64,000 bases of DNA from Methanotorris igneus Kol 5. Lineage in GTDB: Archaea; AGJL01; Methanococci; Methanococcales; Methanococcaceae. The stretch covers positions 1,527,130 to 1,591,129 of the forward strand of contig NC_015562.1 in the NCBI RefSeq assembly GCF_000214415.1, read 5' to 3'. The translations under genes and the position numbers were made by a program. The notes beneath the pieces are model-generated. The model was given only the letters and a program-made list of their open reading frames with translations. It was not told the DNA's origin and searched no databases. This document shows, one piece after another, positions 35,707-44,798 of the stretch (its first letter is position 1; each line of letters begins with the position of its first letter).

Positions 35707-36304
35707 GGACTTTCGCAAATACATTTAAATACTTAGATTAACAATAAACCAGCTTCTTTACATAAAGAGATTATAGCATTCCCAACGGCTATTCGGTTTA
35801 GTTCTCTTCTAAACTCATACCAAGTAATCTTTTTATCAATTCTAACCCTCTCTAAAATAAAAAAAGCTCTCATGGCTAACGAGATATGCCCCAATATTGG
35901 AAGTCTCTTTCTAACGAAGAAATTTCCGATATTGCAGCACTGTTTAACACCTCTGTGGAATTCTTCGATTCTCCAAGAGGCGTTTCTGACCTCTTGGAAT
36001 TCTTCGAAATCCATAAATAGGTTATTCGTTATATAATATACTGCCTTTCCGTTTTTGGAAAGGCAGACGAGTGGAGCATATCTATTCCAAAAATATATTC
36101 CGAAAATACACAACGTTTTTGATAGCTCTACACACGAATTAACCTCTGAAAGTAATATAAAAAGCATGTAAACGATAGACCCCATCTTTTTTAGCATATT
36201 ATCCCAAAACAATTTTTGTTATTCAAAATAATAGTATAGGATTGCAATAGATATATTTAATTTAGTGATTATAATTAAATATTTGAATATACTTGCGAAA
36301 GTTC
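35707..36304 (-). mobile_element. Internally deleted insertion sequence with terminal inverted repeats
   Basis: The right end (from 35707, actttcgcaaatacatttaa after a G) and the reverse complement of the left end (ending 36304, actttcgcaagtatattcaa) agree at about 22 of 27 positions, giving a roughly 600-bp element bounded by inverted repeats. Inside lies a leftward transposase remnant. Full elements of DDE type are usually twice this length or more, so the middle has been lost. It splits the glycan cluster after the GT9 gene. Target duplications are not evident. Confidence 0.65.
35733..36212 (-). pseudogene. DDE transposase remnant
   Basis: The 159-codon frame is a composite. From about residue 50 it reads FWNRYAPLVCLSKNGKAVYY, then SWRIEEFHRGVKQCCNIGNF and LPILGHISLAMRAFFILERV. 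W-x-I-E-E-x-H-R-x-x-K is the third acidic residue region of IS4-superfamily (IS701-like) transposases. The first 45 residues (MFWDNMLKKMGSIVYMLFIL) look like another part of the enzyme joined by deletion or frameshift, and both catalytic aspartates seem absent. It is therefore unlikely to be active. Confidence 0.65.
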
Positions 36305-36342
36305 TATTAAGATTTTACTTTTTTAATAATGGATTCTGATAG

Positions 36343-36459
36343 GATGGACTAAGAGAAGAACTCTCTAAAAAAGGATTAGAAAGGGCTAAATTATTCAGTT
36401 GGAAAAAATGTGCAGAAGAACATTTAAAAGTTTATGAAGAAGTTTATAATATGAAGTAA
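36343..36459 (+). pseudogene. Duplicated 3' end of the GT4 gene
   Basis: This stretch encodes [20 protein letters not shown] then [18 protein letters not shown] and a stop, the same 38 residues as the end of the glycosyltransferase at 33185-34309, with several synonymous base differences. There is no start codon. It is the tail of a former paralogue or duplicated segment that lost its front when the IS elements arrived. The third-position divergence suggests the duplication is not recent. Confidence 0.85.
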
Positions 36460-36461
36460 TT

Positions 36462-38219
36462 TCAATCAACATAGTTAAAATCATAAACTCTTGCCATTTT
36501 AGAATCATATACTACATTTTCATTTAATTCTAATAAATTTTTTAATTCTTTAGTTTCGTTTGGGGTTAAAGGAGCAACTGTTAATCCACCAAAAAAACCA
36601 CTGTTAATTTCATAATCCGTCAATATAAACTTGGAAACATGATCTTTTTTCATGGATTTATATATATCACTAACACTTTTATGATATTTTACACCGGGTA
36701 TTAAGAAGTATGAGAAAGCTGGTTTTGGAAAAATATGCTCTAATGATTTTAAATCACTTGACATAAATCCATACAATGCTGAACTTGATTCTAAAGATCC
36801 AACTACAATTTCTTGATTATCTATATTATGTATTAAAAAGTTAGAACATGTTTTAGTATCTTCTCTAACCTGATAAGGAAATGGGGAATGCCCACTAACT
36901 ACATAATGTAATTCAAATGAAGAATCCAATACTAATAATAATGTAAGTAATATATTTGTTAACAACAGTAATTTACCAATATTCTTCCAAAGTTTTTCCT
37001 TAGAATTATGCAAATAAAATATTGGTATTAAAATTAATGAATTCAAAATCCATCCATTTGGCAAATAAAATGATAAATTACCTCCGTAGTTTATAAAGTA
37101 AGTAAACATCCAAGTTGCATCTATACCAATTATTAAAATATATATATATAATATATGATTAATATTTAGTTTTTTATCTTTATTATTTAAGCATTTTATT
37201 GTAGTAGATAAGAATAAAATCACTGATACAATTACAAACAATATATGCCACCATTTTTTAACAAACATCCACTGTTGACTAAAGATATATCCGCTTTGTT
37301 TAGTTATTATTCCCGAATCTGAACTATTAGTTATTATTCCCGAATCTGAACTTATACCTACAACTCTATCTATTAATGTATTTATTAAAATCCCTAAGGT
37401 CTCTAACATATTCCCTCCTGATTTGCCCAAATTTATAAAGTAGAAATTTTGAAGTGTTAATACTATTATAAAAATTAGGGCGATAATTTTTAATTTTGAT
37501 TGCAATTTTATATCAAATTTGATCCCCAAATATTTTAATAATTCAAGAGATATGATGAATATAATTAATCCACCCGTAAATGTCATTGTAAAATTATAAT
37601 GCGTAAATAAATTAGCTATAAATATAATAACCATCAATAAAAGTATTTTTTTATTTTCTACATAATTTGTTTCAAAATATTTTAGAAGTAAATAAAACAT
37701 AGTAAGTACATAAATCAAAAAAATACCATGATATTCCATGACATAAAATTTTCCAATTACATACTTACATATAAACGCATAAATTGTAGTCATCAGTACA
37801 AAAAATACAATTATAGAGTATATTTTACTGTTTATTTCACAATATTTGCTAAATATATTATATAATTTATTAAATATTAGGTATAGCAAGATACAATATG
37901 TAAAATACGGTATTATAAGATAACTTACAGAATAAGTATTCAATCCTGTTACTTTAGAAATAACACAATTAATAATTCCAGATAACGGCTCATATATAAT
38001 AAAATCTTTTGTATGTCCTTGCCATGCTGAGTACTTTGCATTATTGGATATAAAGTCAACTGAGTCATAATAGTTATTAAATTCACTAAATGTTTCTGCC
38101 ATGATTATAGTAGATGGAATAAATGGATCACACTGAAAATCTAATGTCATAATATTAATATATAATCCACATGTAAATAGTACGATCAATATAATTTTAT
38201 AATATATATTTATTTTCAT
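36462..38219 (-). CDS. Large polytopic membrane protein, possible GT-C glycosyltransferase
   Basis: A 585-residue protein with about a dozen membrane helices and a C-terminal extracytoplasmic domain of about 130 residues. The first outer loop carries acidic residues (LDFQCDPFIPSTI), as in many GT-C enzymes that use lipid-linked sugars, but I see no decisive motif. Residues encoded at 37301-37354 form a duplicated nine-residue unit (SSDSGIIT twice). The gene is transcribed opposite to the upstream glycan genes. GGGGAT precedes the ATG. Confidence 0.65.
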   Translation of the reverse strand: MKINIYYKIILIVLFTCGLYINIMTLDFQCDPFIPSTIIMAETFSEFNNYYDSVDFISNNAKYSAWQGHTKDFIIYEPLSGIINCVISKVTGLNTYSVSYLIIPYFTYCILLYLIFNKLYNIFSKYCEINSKIYSIIVFFVLMTTIYAFICKYVIGKFYVMEYHGIFLIYVLTMFYLLLKYFETNYVENKKILLLMVIIFIANLFTHYNFTMTFTGGLIIFIISLELLKYLGIKFDIKLQSKLKIIALIFIIVLTLQNFYFINLGKSGGNMLETLGILINTLIDRVVGISSDSGIITNSSDSGIITKQSGYIFSQQWMFVKKWWHILFVIVSVILFLSTTIKCLNNKDKKLNINHILYIYILIIGIDATWMFTYFINYGGNLSFYLPNGWILNSLILIPIFYLHNSKEKLWKNIGKLLLLTNILLTLLLVLDSSFELHYVVSGHSPFPYQVREDTKTCSNFLIHNIDNQEIVVGSLESSSALYGFMSSDLKSLEHIFPKPAFSYFLIPGVKYHKSVSDIYKSMKKDHVSKFILTDYEINSGFFGGLTVAPLTPNETKELKNLLELNENVVYDSKMARVYDFNYVD

Positions 38220-38245
38220 AAAATCCCCATGATTTTGGTGATATA

Positions 38246-38611
38246 ATGGATAAACGCTTATTAATACAAAATATTGACATAATATTTATACTTTTATGTC
38301 TGATTATTGTAAGTTATTATATGGTCTTTGAAAAATATAATATACTTAGAGTTATTTTTGGAAGTTTAATGGTTTTGTTTTTTCCAGGTTATTTATTAAT
38401 AAACACATTATTTTTTAATAACAAAATATTTAATAATTTAGAAAAATTTGGATTATCATTAGGGTTGAGTATTTGCATAACTGGATTGTTGGGATTTGTT
38501 TTATCATTAATTTATATTATTTCAGAATATACTATATTACTAACTATATCGTTATGGAATATATTTTTTTCAATGCTATTATTTATTATGCGAGCATATA
38601 ACTACAAATAA
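38246..38611 (+). CDS. DUF1616-like protein, N-terminal membrane half only
   Basis: A 121-residue protein with four membrane helices. The stretch LRVIFGSLMVLFFPGYLLIN, followed by EKFGLSLGLSICITGLLGF, is the conserved start of DUF1616 membrane proteins. The usual extracytoplasmic C-terminal domain is absent; a separate gene at 17088-17600 looks like that domain with its own anchor. The ATG follows GGTGA by 4 nt and the frame ends cleanly, so it may be a natural short protein. The IS6-like remnant starts about 60 bp downstream, so truncation by an element is also possible. Confidence 0.68.
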   Translation: MDKRLLIQNIDIIFILLCLIIVSYYMVFEKYNILRVIFGSLMVLFFPGYLLINTLFFNNKIFNNLEKFGLSLGLSICITGLLGFVLSLIYIISEYTILLTISLWNIFFSMLLFIMRAYNYK

Positions 38612-38671
38612 CCATAAACACTTAAAATCTAACTTTAATAAAATCAATCCCGTCCTATTTTCAAAAATTTG

Positions 38672-39031
38672 GGAGTGTCAACTTAACGACTTCTACCAAA
38701 ATTGTAAAACATTATAAAGCTTTTAACCCAAATAAAACCGTTTTAAAACTACTATTCGTAAGAAATCTATTAAAGAACCTTTTAGTTCTTCTTCTAAGCA
38801 CTGAAAAGAAGCTTTTTACACAGTTTCTCAGTCTAAATCAAATTCTTCTGAATTATAAGCCTAACTTCTGTAATGCCTAAGGATACCACGTCCATCATCT
38901 GGGCTTAGTATCTTATTTCGCTTAAAGAGCTTTTTCTCTTTAATTCGTTCCTTTATTGCTTCTATCGTGAGCTCCATATTTACTATTTTTGTGGATTAAA
39001 TATTAAAACGTATCTTGACACTGTCTATTAT
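38672..39031 (-). mobile_element. IS6-like element remnant
   Basis: Ends: gagtgtcaacttaacg near 38673 and the reverse complement gacagtgtcaagatacg near 39025 form imperfect inverted repeats. Inside, leftward from an ATG at 38975-38977, is the start of a transposase-like protein (MELTIEAIKERIKEKKLFKR), which stops after 38 codons. A further fragment near the other end reads [18 protein letters not shown]. About 360 bp remain, so most of the gene is deleted. The IS6 assignment is from memory of archaeal relatives and is tentative. Confidence 0.5.
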
Positions 39032-39075
39032 GATATTAAAATAAAACCTACAATACTGGAGAAAGTTAGATGTTA

Positions 39076-40146
39076 TTATCTTAAATCTCTTTTTCCATAC
39101 TTCCCTATAATTCCATCTAAAATTCCTTTATAATAATACTTTAACAAATAAGGCTTTCTTTTCAAAAAAACAAAGTTAATAAATCTTCGAGCATGTTTAT
39201 AAGTTAAAAACCAAATTAAAAATAATAAATAATTAAAAAAATTATTATGCTTTTTTGCAAATATTACTGAGTTCCTGGTTGTATAATATACAACAGTAGG
39301 TGAAAACTCACCACCTGAACTCGCAGAATATTTATGCCAAATTTTAGAAAGTGGGGTACAATACATTAGATATTTTTTTGATATTCTAAACAACCAGTCA
39401 CTTTCTTCATGATATAAAAAAAACTTTTCATCTAACAGTCCAAATTCATTAATTGCTTTTGTTTTTACCAATATACAACATCCCACTAAAGAATCAATTT
39501 GTTTTATTACATCGTATTGTCCATTATCTATCTCACCATAACCTATCATATTATAATTCCATATATTCACTATATTAAATGGGTTCTTTTTTACAGATAC
39601 TCCAACAGTTTGAATTTTATTTGGTTCTGAGTAAAAATATACTTTTGGTCCTACTACTCCAATCCTCTCATCACTTTCAGCCACTTTAACCATTTCAATT
39701 AAAAAATCCTTATCTACAACTGTATCATTGTTTAAAAGTAAAACATATTTAGGATTTAAAACATTCAGAGCAAATTTAATGCCTACATTATTTCCACCTG
39801 CAAATCCATAATTATCTTTATTTTTAATTAATATTAGCCTTCTATTTGGATTTAATTGTTCATATTTTTCTTTATCTAAAAATTTACCATTTCTTGCTTT
39901 ATCCTCTGTAAGTTCAAAGACTTTTATGGGTTTATTTTCTTTAGAGTATTTAAAGAATTTTGAATTAACCTCTATCTCTCCATTGCAGTATTGTTTAATT
40001 TTTTCTATGGATTCATCTTCTGAGTTATTATCTATTACAATAACATTATAATTATCATAATTTATCCTGTATAAAGATTCTAAGCATTCTATTGTATCTC
40101 TCCAGCCATTCCAGTTTAAGATTATTATGGATACTTTTGGGTCCAT
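39076..40146 (-). CDS. Family 2 glycosyltransferase (rhamnosyltransferase-like)
   Basis: A 356-residue GT-A enzyme. It starts KVSIIILNWNGWRDTIECLE, has VIVIDNNSEDESIEKIKQYC and the metal-binding VLLLNNDTVVDKDF, and later EESDWLFRISK, the ED-x-D type site of inverting GT2 enzymes. The C-terminal 90 residues are basic and hydrophobic (FFNYLLFLIWFLTYKHARRF), suggesting a membrane surface. GGTGA precedes the ATG by 5 nt. It is the last gene of a leftward trio with a methyltransferase and a flippase. Confidence 0.88.
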   Translation of the reverse strand: MDPKVSIIILNWNGWRDTIECLESLYRINYDNYNVIVIDNNSEDESIEKIKQYCNGEIEVNSKFFKYSKENKPIKVFELTEDKARNGKFLDKEKYEQLNPNRRLILIKNKDNYGFAGGNNVGIKFALNVLNPKYVLLLNNDTVVDKDFLIEMVKVAESDERIGVVGPKVYFYSEPNKIQTVGVSVKKNPFNIVNIWNYNMIGYGEIDNGQYDVIKQIDSLVGCCILVKTKAINEFGLLDEKFFLYHEESDWLFRISKKYLMYCTPLSKIWHKYSASSGGEFSPTVVYYTTRNSVIFAKKHNNFFNYLLFLIWFLTYKHARRFINFVFLKRKPYLLKYYYKGILDGIIGKYGKRDLR

Positions 40147-40158
40147 AATTTTTCACCT

Positions 40159-40815
40159 TCAAATCTTCCTTGCTTTAATAACAAACTGAAGTGCAAATAA
40201 TGTAGGAAGCATTTTAGTTATAGTATATTCTATTTTTAAAAAAATTGGATGTAATTTTCTCAATCTAAAAAATGGAATCCATGGGGTTGGATAAACTTCC
40301 TCTATTTTAAATCCTGCATTTTCAGCTAACTTTATTGCAGTTTTTTTAGTAAAAAATCTTAAATGTGTTCTATCTAAAAGTCCCACATCTTCGTATTCCC
40401 ATTTTCCCATAAGTAGCATTAAACGGACAGTTATATGGGCAATATTAGGTATAGAACACACAATATATCCATCTTTTTTAAGGTATCTTCTAAGTTTAAT
40501 TAAAACAGTTTGTGGGTTTTTTAAATGTTCTAATATGTCTCCAAAAACAATAACATCAAAATATTCATCAGGGTAATTTAAATTTATAGTTTCAACGTCC
40601 CCTTTTATTACATCTATACAATAGTTTCTTGCTATTTTTGCTGATTCGTCATCTAACTCTATACCTACAACTTCACATCCATTTTCTTTAAAAACTTTTG
40701 AAAGATGTCCTGCAGAACATCCAACATCTAACACTTTTTTATTATTTCCAACTAATTGAACAATCCTCATATGAGAACTATATGGATTAGTGCTTAATGT
40801 AGCATATTTTAACAT
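40159..40815 (-). CDS. Class I SAM-dependent methyltransferase
   Basis: A 218-residue methyltransferase of the Methyltransf_11/UbiG type. Motif I is KVLDVGCSAGHLSKVF, motif II VVGIELDDESAK, and motif post-I/IV DVIVFGDILEHLKNP. Within a glycan cluster it probably methylates a sugar. The start is the ATG at 40815, after AAGGTGGAT; the in-frame GTG at 40824 lies in that site. The flippase gene ends at 40809, inside the first codons of this gene, so the two are coupled. Confidence 0.85.
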   Translation of the reverse strand: MLKYATLSTNPYSSHMRIVQLVGNNKKVLDVGCSAGHLSKVFKENGCEVVGIELDDESAKIARNYCIDVIKGDVETINLNYPDEYFDVIVFGDILEHLKNPQTVLIKLRRYLKKDGYIVCSIPNIAHITVRLMLLMGKWEYEDVGLLDRTHLRFFTKKTAIKLAENAGFKIEEVYPTPWIPFFRLRKLHPIFLKIEYTITKMLPTLFALQFVIKARKI

Positions 40816-42260
40816 AATATCCACCTTTTTTTCTTATTAAATAAATTTTTTAATATTTTTTTATCGTCTTTGTCTAATACCATTATATACAAAAGTAATG
40901 AATACACAATCAACGAAGAAATGGCTGAAATGATGGTTCCTAAAAATAATACACTTATTTTTAAATATACAAACATGAATATTCCACAAACAGTTAATCT
41001 AATTAGAATATTTAATATATTGGCAAATTCCACATACTTCAACTTAATTCCAAGAATAATAACAAAAACTGCAATTGTAAATTCAGTTACTAACGTCGTT
41101 ATACTGGCCCCAATATAGCTAAATTTTGGTATCAATAATATATTTAATATAATATTCATTACCATCGCAAAACCAGTTACTTTTGTTACAAGTGATTGCC
41201 TATTTATTGACTCAAATAATTTTACAAATGGAGCATTTGCGAAAATACTAACTAAACCCCATATTAATATTTTTAATGCAATAATTGTTCCATGATAATC
41301 TTGCCCAAATATTGATAATACTACTTCCTCAGCAAAAACAGTTATTAAAATCCCAAGGGGTAATCCAATTGTAAGCATTATTTTAAAATATTTTTCACAT
41401 ATGATTTTTAATGATTTATTTGATGTAATATAATATCTAGACATTATTGGGTATATGGCCGCATTTACAATAATGGGGATAAATAAAAATACTAAGATAA
41501 TCCTATACGCTGCATTATACCACCCTACCACCAAATTCCCAACCATATATGATAGCATTACAGAATCTATCCAGTAATAAACAGTAATGAAAAAACCACT
41601 CAATGCAAACGGCCAAGCCTCTTTTAATAATTCCTTCCAAAACTTTAAGTCAATTTCAATTTTTGGCTTAACAAACTTCCATAATGTAACACATATATTG
41701 TATAATAAAACCCCAATTCCCGAAATTAAATAAATATACGCAAATCCTTCAACATTAAACCCTAAATACATGGCAGTAAAAACACCCAACAACATCAAAG
41801 AACTATTTAATATATTTCCAATACCAACATATTCCATTTTTTCATGGGCTTGATAAATAGAATAAAACATATTGTTAAAGGAACCAATTAAAACATAAAA
41901 TGCTACTAAATAAACAACATAAACAGTTTCTGCTGGATAATTCATTAAATTTATAGTTAAAACAATTAATATAAATGTAATTATCCCCAAAATAGATTTT
42001 ATAACTGCAATATTCCCCAAATATTTTCCAGTTAACTCTGGATTTCTCGCAACCTCCCTAACAGTTAGAGGTTGTAATCCAAAATCAGCAATAATGCCAA
42101 ACATTCCTGTAAATGCAAGAGCAAAAGACAAAATACCAAACCCTTCTGCCCCTAAATACCTCGCCATATAAACTGTATAAACAAAACCAAAAAATTTGGA
42201 TATAATGTTAGATACAAATAAAATCCCTGTGTTTTTAGCAATCCTTTTTGCTACACCCAT
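40809..42260 (-). CDS. Lipid-linked oligosaccharide flippase (Wzx/MOP family)
   Basis: A 483-residue protein with about fourteen membrane helices. The N-terminus AKNTGILFVSNIISKFFGFV and YMARYLGAEGFGILSFALAF are the signature of the polysaccharide transporter family. It would carry finished lipid-linked oligosaccharides across the membrane for attachment to surface proteins. The ATG at 42260 is chosen because the in-frame GTG at 42269 falls in the TGTGAG site. It is the first gene of the leftward glycan group and diverges from dcd. Confidence 0.9.
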   Translation of the reverse strand: MGVAKRIAKNTGILFVSNIISKFFGFVYTVYMARYLGAEGFGILSFALAFTGMFGIIADFGLQPLTVREVARNPELTGKYLGNIAVIKSILGIITFILIVLTINLMNYPAETVYVVYLVAFYVLIGSFNNMFYSIYQAHEKMEYVGIGNILNSSLMLLGVFTAMYLGFNVEGFAYIYLISGIGVLLYNICVTLWKFVKPKIEIDLKFWKELLKEAWPFALSGFFITVYYWIDSVMLSYMVGNLVVGWYNAAYRIILVFLFIPIIVNAAIYPIMSRYYITSNKSLKIICEKYFKIMLTIGLPLGILITVFAEEVVLSIFGQDYHGTIIALKILIWGLVSIFANAPFVKLFESINRQSLVTKVTGFAMVMNIILNILLIPKFSYIGASITTLVTEFTIAVFVIILGIKLKYVEFANILNILIRLTVCGIFMFVYLKISVLFLGTIISAISSLIVYSLLLYIMVLDKDDKKILKNLFNKKKRWILC

Positions 42261-42407
42261 ACTACTCACATTTAACCTGTGGTATTCTAAAAATTATTTC
42301 GCACCAAAACTAAACGTATAGCCAAAAATTAAAAATGCCCCAATATAAAGATACTGGAAAGATCCCATTTTGGAGAAGTTTATAATACAATATACACATA
42401 CCTCATA

Positions 42408-42420
42408 ATTATATATATAC
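42408..42420 (+). promoter_or_regulatory. Probable TATA box of the dCTP deaminase gene
   Basis: An AATTATATATATA stretch about 85 bp before the ATG at 42503, in the 240-bp divergent spacer between the flippase and dCTP deaminase genes. No clear BRE precedes it, so the call is moderate. Confidence 0.4.
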
Positions 42421-42502
42421 TATACTGTAAGGAACTTAACATCATCCAATCGGGAAAAGGAAAACTGTATTGGTAATTAGAATTTTGATTTTGGTGAAAA
42501 CC

Positions 42503-43114
42503 ATGATATTAAGCGACAAGGACATTTTTGATTATGTCAAATCAAAAAGGATTATTATAGAGCCGTTTAATCCAGATAACGTTGGGCCGTGTAGTTATGA
42601 CGTAACTTTGGGTGATGAATTTATTGTTTATAATGATGAGGTTTATGATTTGGAGAAAGAATTAGGATATAAGAGGATAAAGATAAAAAACTCAATATTG
42701 GTTTGTCCACTCAATTATAACCTAACAGAAGAAAAAGAGGAATATTTTAAAGAAAAATATAATGTTGATTATGTTTTTGAAGGAGGAGTTTTAGGGACGA
42801 CGAATGAATATATTGAATTGCCAAATGATATCTGTGCCCAATATCAGGGAAGGAGTAGTTTGGGAAGAGTTTTTTTAACTTCCCATCAAACCGCTGGCTG
42901 GATTGATGCAGGATTTAAGGGAAAGATAACGTTGGAGATTGTTGCATTTGATAGGCCCGTTATTTTATATGTAAATCAGAGGATAGGACAGTTGATATTT
43001 AGCAAACTTTTATCTCCTGCTGATATTGGTTACTCGGAGAGAAAAAGTTCAAAATACGCTTATCAAAAAACAGTCATGCCATCCTTAATATACAAAGATA
43101 AGCAGAGGGATTAA
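42503..43114 (+). CDS. dcd: dCTP deaminase, probably bifunctional dCTP deaminase/dUTPase
   Basis: A 203-residue enzyme of dUMP supply and dUTP control. It begins MILSDKDIFDYVKSKRIIIE, has CSYDVTLGDEF, the phosphate-binding QGRSSLGRVFLTSHQTAGWI with the catalytic region, and DAGFKGKITLEI. Length matches M. jannaschii MJ0430, which carries out both deamination and pyrophosphate release; bifunctionality here is inferred. GGTGA (42493-42497) is 5 nt before the ATG, so the in-frame codon at 42470 is rejected. Confidence 0.93.
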   Translation: MILSDKDIFDYVKSKRIIIEPFNPDNVGPCSYDVTLGDEFIVYNDEVYDLEKELGYKRIKIKNSILVCPLNYNLTEEKEEYFKEKYNVDYVFEGGVLGTTNEYIELPNDICAQYQGRSSLGRVFLTSHQTAGWIDAGFKGKITLEIVAFDRPVILYVNQRIGQLIFSKLLSPADIGYSERKSSKYAYQKTVMPSLIYKDKQRD

Positions 43115-43209
43115 ATAAATAGATTAAATAAATAATGTATTAAAAAATTAAAAAGATTAAAGATTAAAATTTAAAAATAAAAATAATAAAAATCATTAGC
43201 GGTGGTCTT

Positions 43210-44586
43210 ATGTTTCTTCCTGAAGAAATCATAGAGACAATAAGGATGATTGAATATGAAAATTTAGACGTTAGGACAACAACATTAGGGATAAATTTGA
43301 AAGATTGTATAAGTGAGGATTTAGACACATTGAAAGAGAACATCTACAACAAAATAACAACCATTGCAGAGAACCTTGTTGAAGTTGCCAATAGAGTTTC
43401 TGAAAAATATGGAATTCCAATAGTAAACAAAAGGATAGCAGTAACTCCAATAAGCCTTATAATAGGTAGTGCGATAAGGGACTTAAGCAGAGAGGAAAAA
43501 ATAAACGCATGTGTTGAAATTGGAAAAACACTCGATAAAGCAGCAAAGAAAGTCAGAGTTGATTTTATTGGTGGATATTCCGCATTAGTTCATAAAGGTG
43601 CAACTAAAGAGGATAAAGCATTAATTGATTCGATCCCATATATGATGGAAAAAACTGAAAAGGTTTGCTCATCTGTCAATGTTGCAACTACAAAATCAGG
43701 TATAAATATGAATGCTGTAAAAAGGATGGGTGAAATAATTAAAGAAACATCTCTAAGAACTGAAAATGCCATTGGTTGTGCAAAACTTGTAGTATTTGCA
43801 AACGCTCCAGAGGATAACCCATTCATGGCTGGGGCATTTCATGGTGTTGGGGAAGGAGATGCAGTTTTGAATGTTGGTGTTTCAGGGCCAGGGGTTGTGA
43901 GGGCAGTTGTTGAGAAGATGCCAGATGCTGATTTGGGAACTTTGAGCAATGAAATTAAAAAGACGGCCTTTAAAATTACAAGAGTTGGGGAGTTAGTTGG
44001 GAGAGAGGTAGCAAAGGAACTTGGTGTTGAGTTTGGTATTGTTGATTTGTCCTTAGCCCCAACTCCAGCAAGAGGGGATAGTATTGCAAATATTTTAGAG
44101 GCAATGGGATTGGAAAAATGTGGAGCCCATGGAACAACTGCTGCTCTTGCACTGCTAAATGATGCCGTTAAAAAAGGAGGAGCCATGGCGACAAGTTATG
44201 TTGGTGGTTTGAGCGGGGCATTTATTCCAGTAAGTGAAGATGCAGGGATGGTTGAAGCTGTTGAGGCGGGAGCATTAAGAATAGAGAAATTAGAGGCAAT
44301 GACGTGTGTTTGTTCTGTTGGTTTGGATATGATAGCAATCCCTGGAAAAACTCCTGCATCAACAATCGCTGCAATTATTGCAGATGAGATGGCAATTGGG
44401 GTTATAAACAAAAAAACCACCGCAGTTAGAATAATTCCAGTTCCTGGAAAAGACGTTGGAGATTACGTTGATTTTGGTGGATTGCTTGGAAAAGCTCCAA
44501 TAATGCCTGTTAATGAGTTTTCCTCAGAAAAATTCATAAATAGAGGAGGAAGAATACCTGCCCCAATTCAATCATTGACGAACTAA
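43210..44586 (+). CDS. UPF0210 (PFL/DUF711) family protein
   Basis: A 458-residue protein of the widespread UPF0210 family, structurally related to pyruvate formate-lyase but of unknown function. Recognised stretches: [74 protein letters not shown] and the end [17 protein letters not shown]. Length is full. GGTGGTCTT precedes the ATG. In bacteria it is usually paired with an ACT-domain regulator (UPF0237), which is not adjacent here. Confidence 0.92.
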   Translation: MFLPEEIIETIRMIEYENLDVRTTTLGINLKDCISEDLDTLKENIYNKITTIAENLVEVANRVSEKYGIPIVNKRIAVTPISLIIGSAIRDLSREEKINACVEIGKTLDKAAKKVRVDFIGGYSALVHKGATKEDKALIDSIPYMMEKTEKVCSSVNVATTKSGINMNAVKRMGEIIKETSLRTENAIGCAKLVVFANAPEDNPFMAGAFHGVGEGDAVLNVGVSGPGVVRAVVEKMPDADLGTLSNEIKKTAFKITRVGELVGREVAKELGVEFGIVDLSLAPTPARGDSIANILEAMGLEKCGAHGTTAALALLNDAVKKGGAMATSYVGGLSGAFIPVSEDAGMVEAVEAGALRIEKLEAMTCVCSVGLDMIAIPGKTPASTIAAIIADEMAIGVINKKTTAVRIIPVPGKDVGDYVDFGGLLGKAPIMPVNEFSSEKFINRGGRIPAPIQSLTN

Positions 44587-44798
44587 AAAATTATCTTTGG
44601 ATTGTGTGGTTTTCTTACTGTTTTTATTGCAATTAACACCCTCCTGTTTCACAATTACTAATTCTAAATATCCTTAATACCTTTGTTAAAATAGTAAATT
44701 ATTTATATGCCATGTTTTATATCCAGTGTAATAACCATTTAGAGTATTTTATTATTTACTAATATTTTATTTTTTAATATATGTAATGGAGGGATAAA

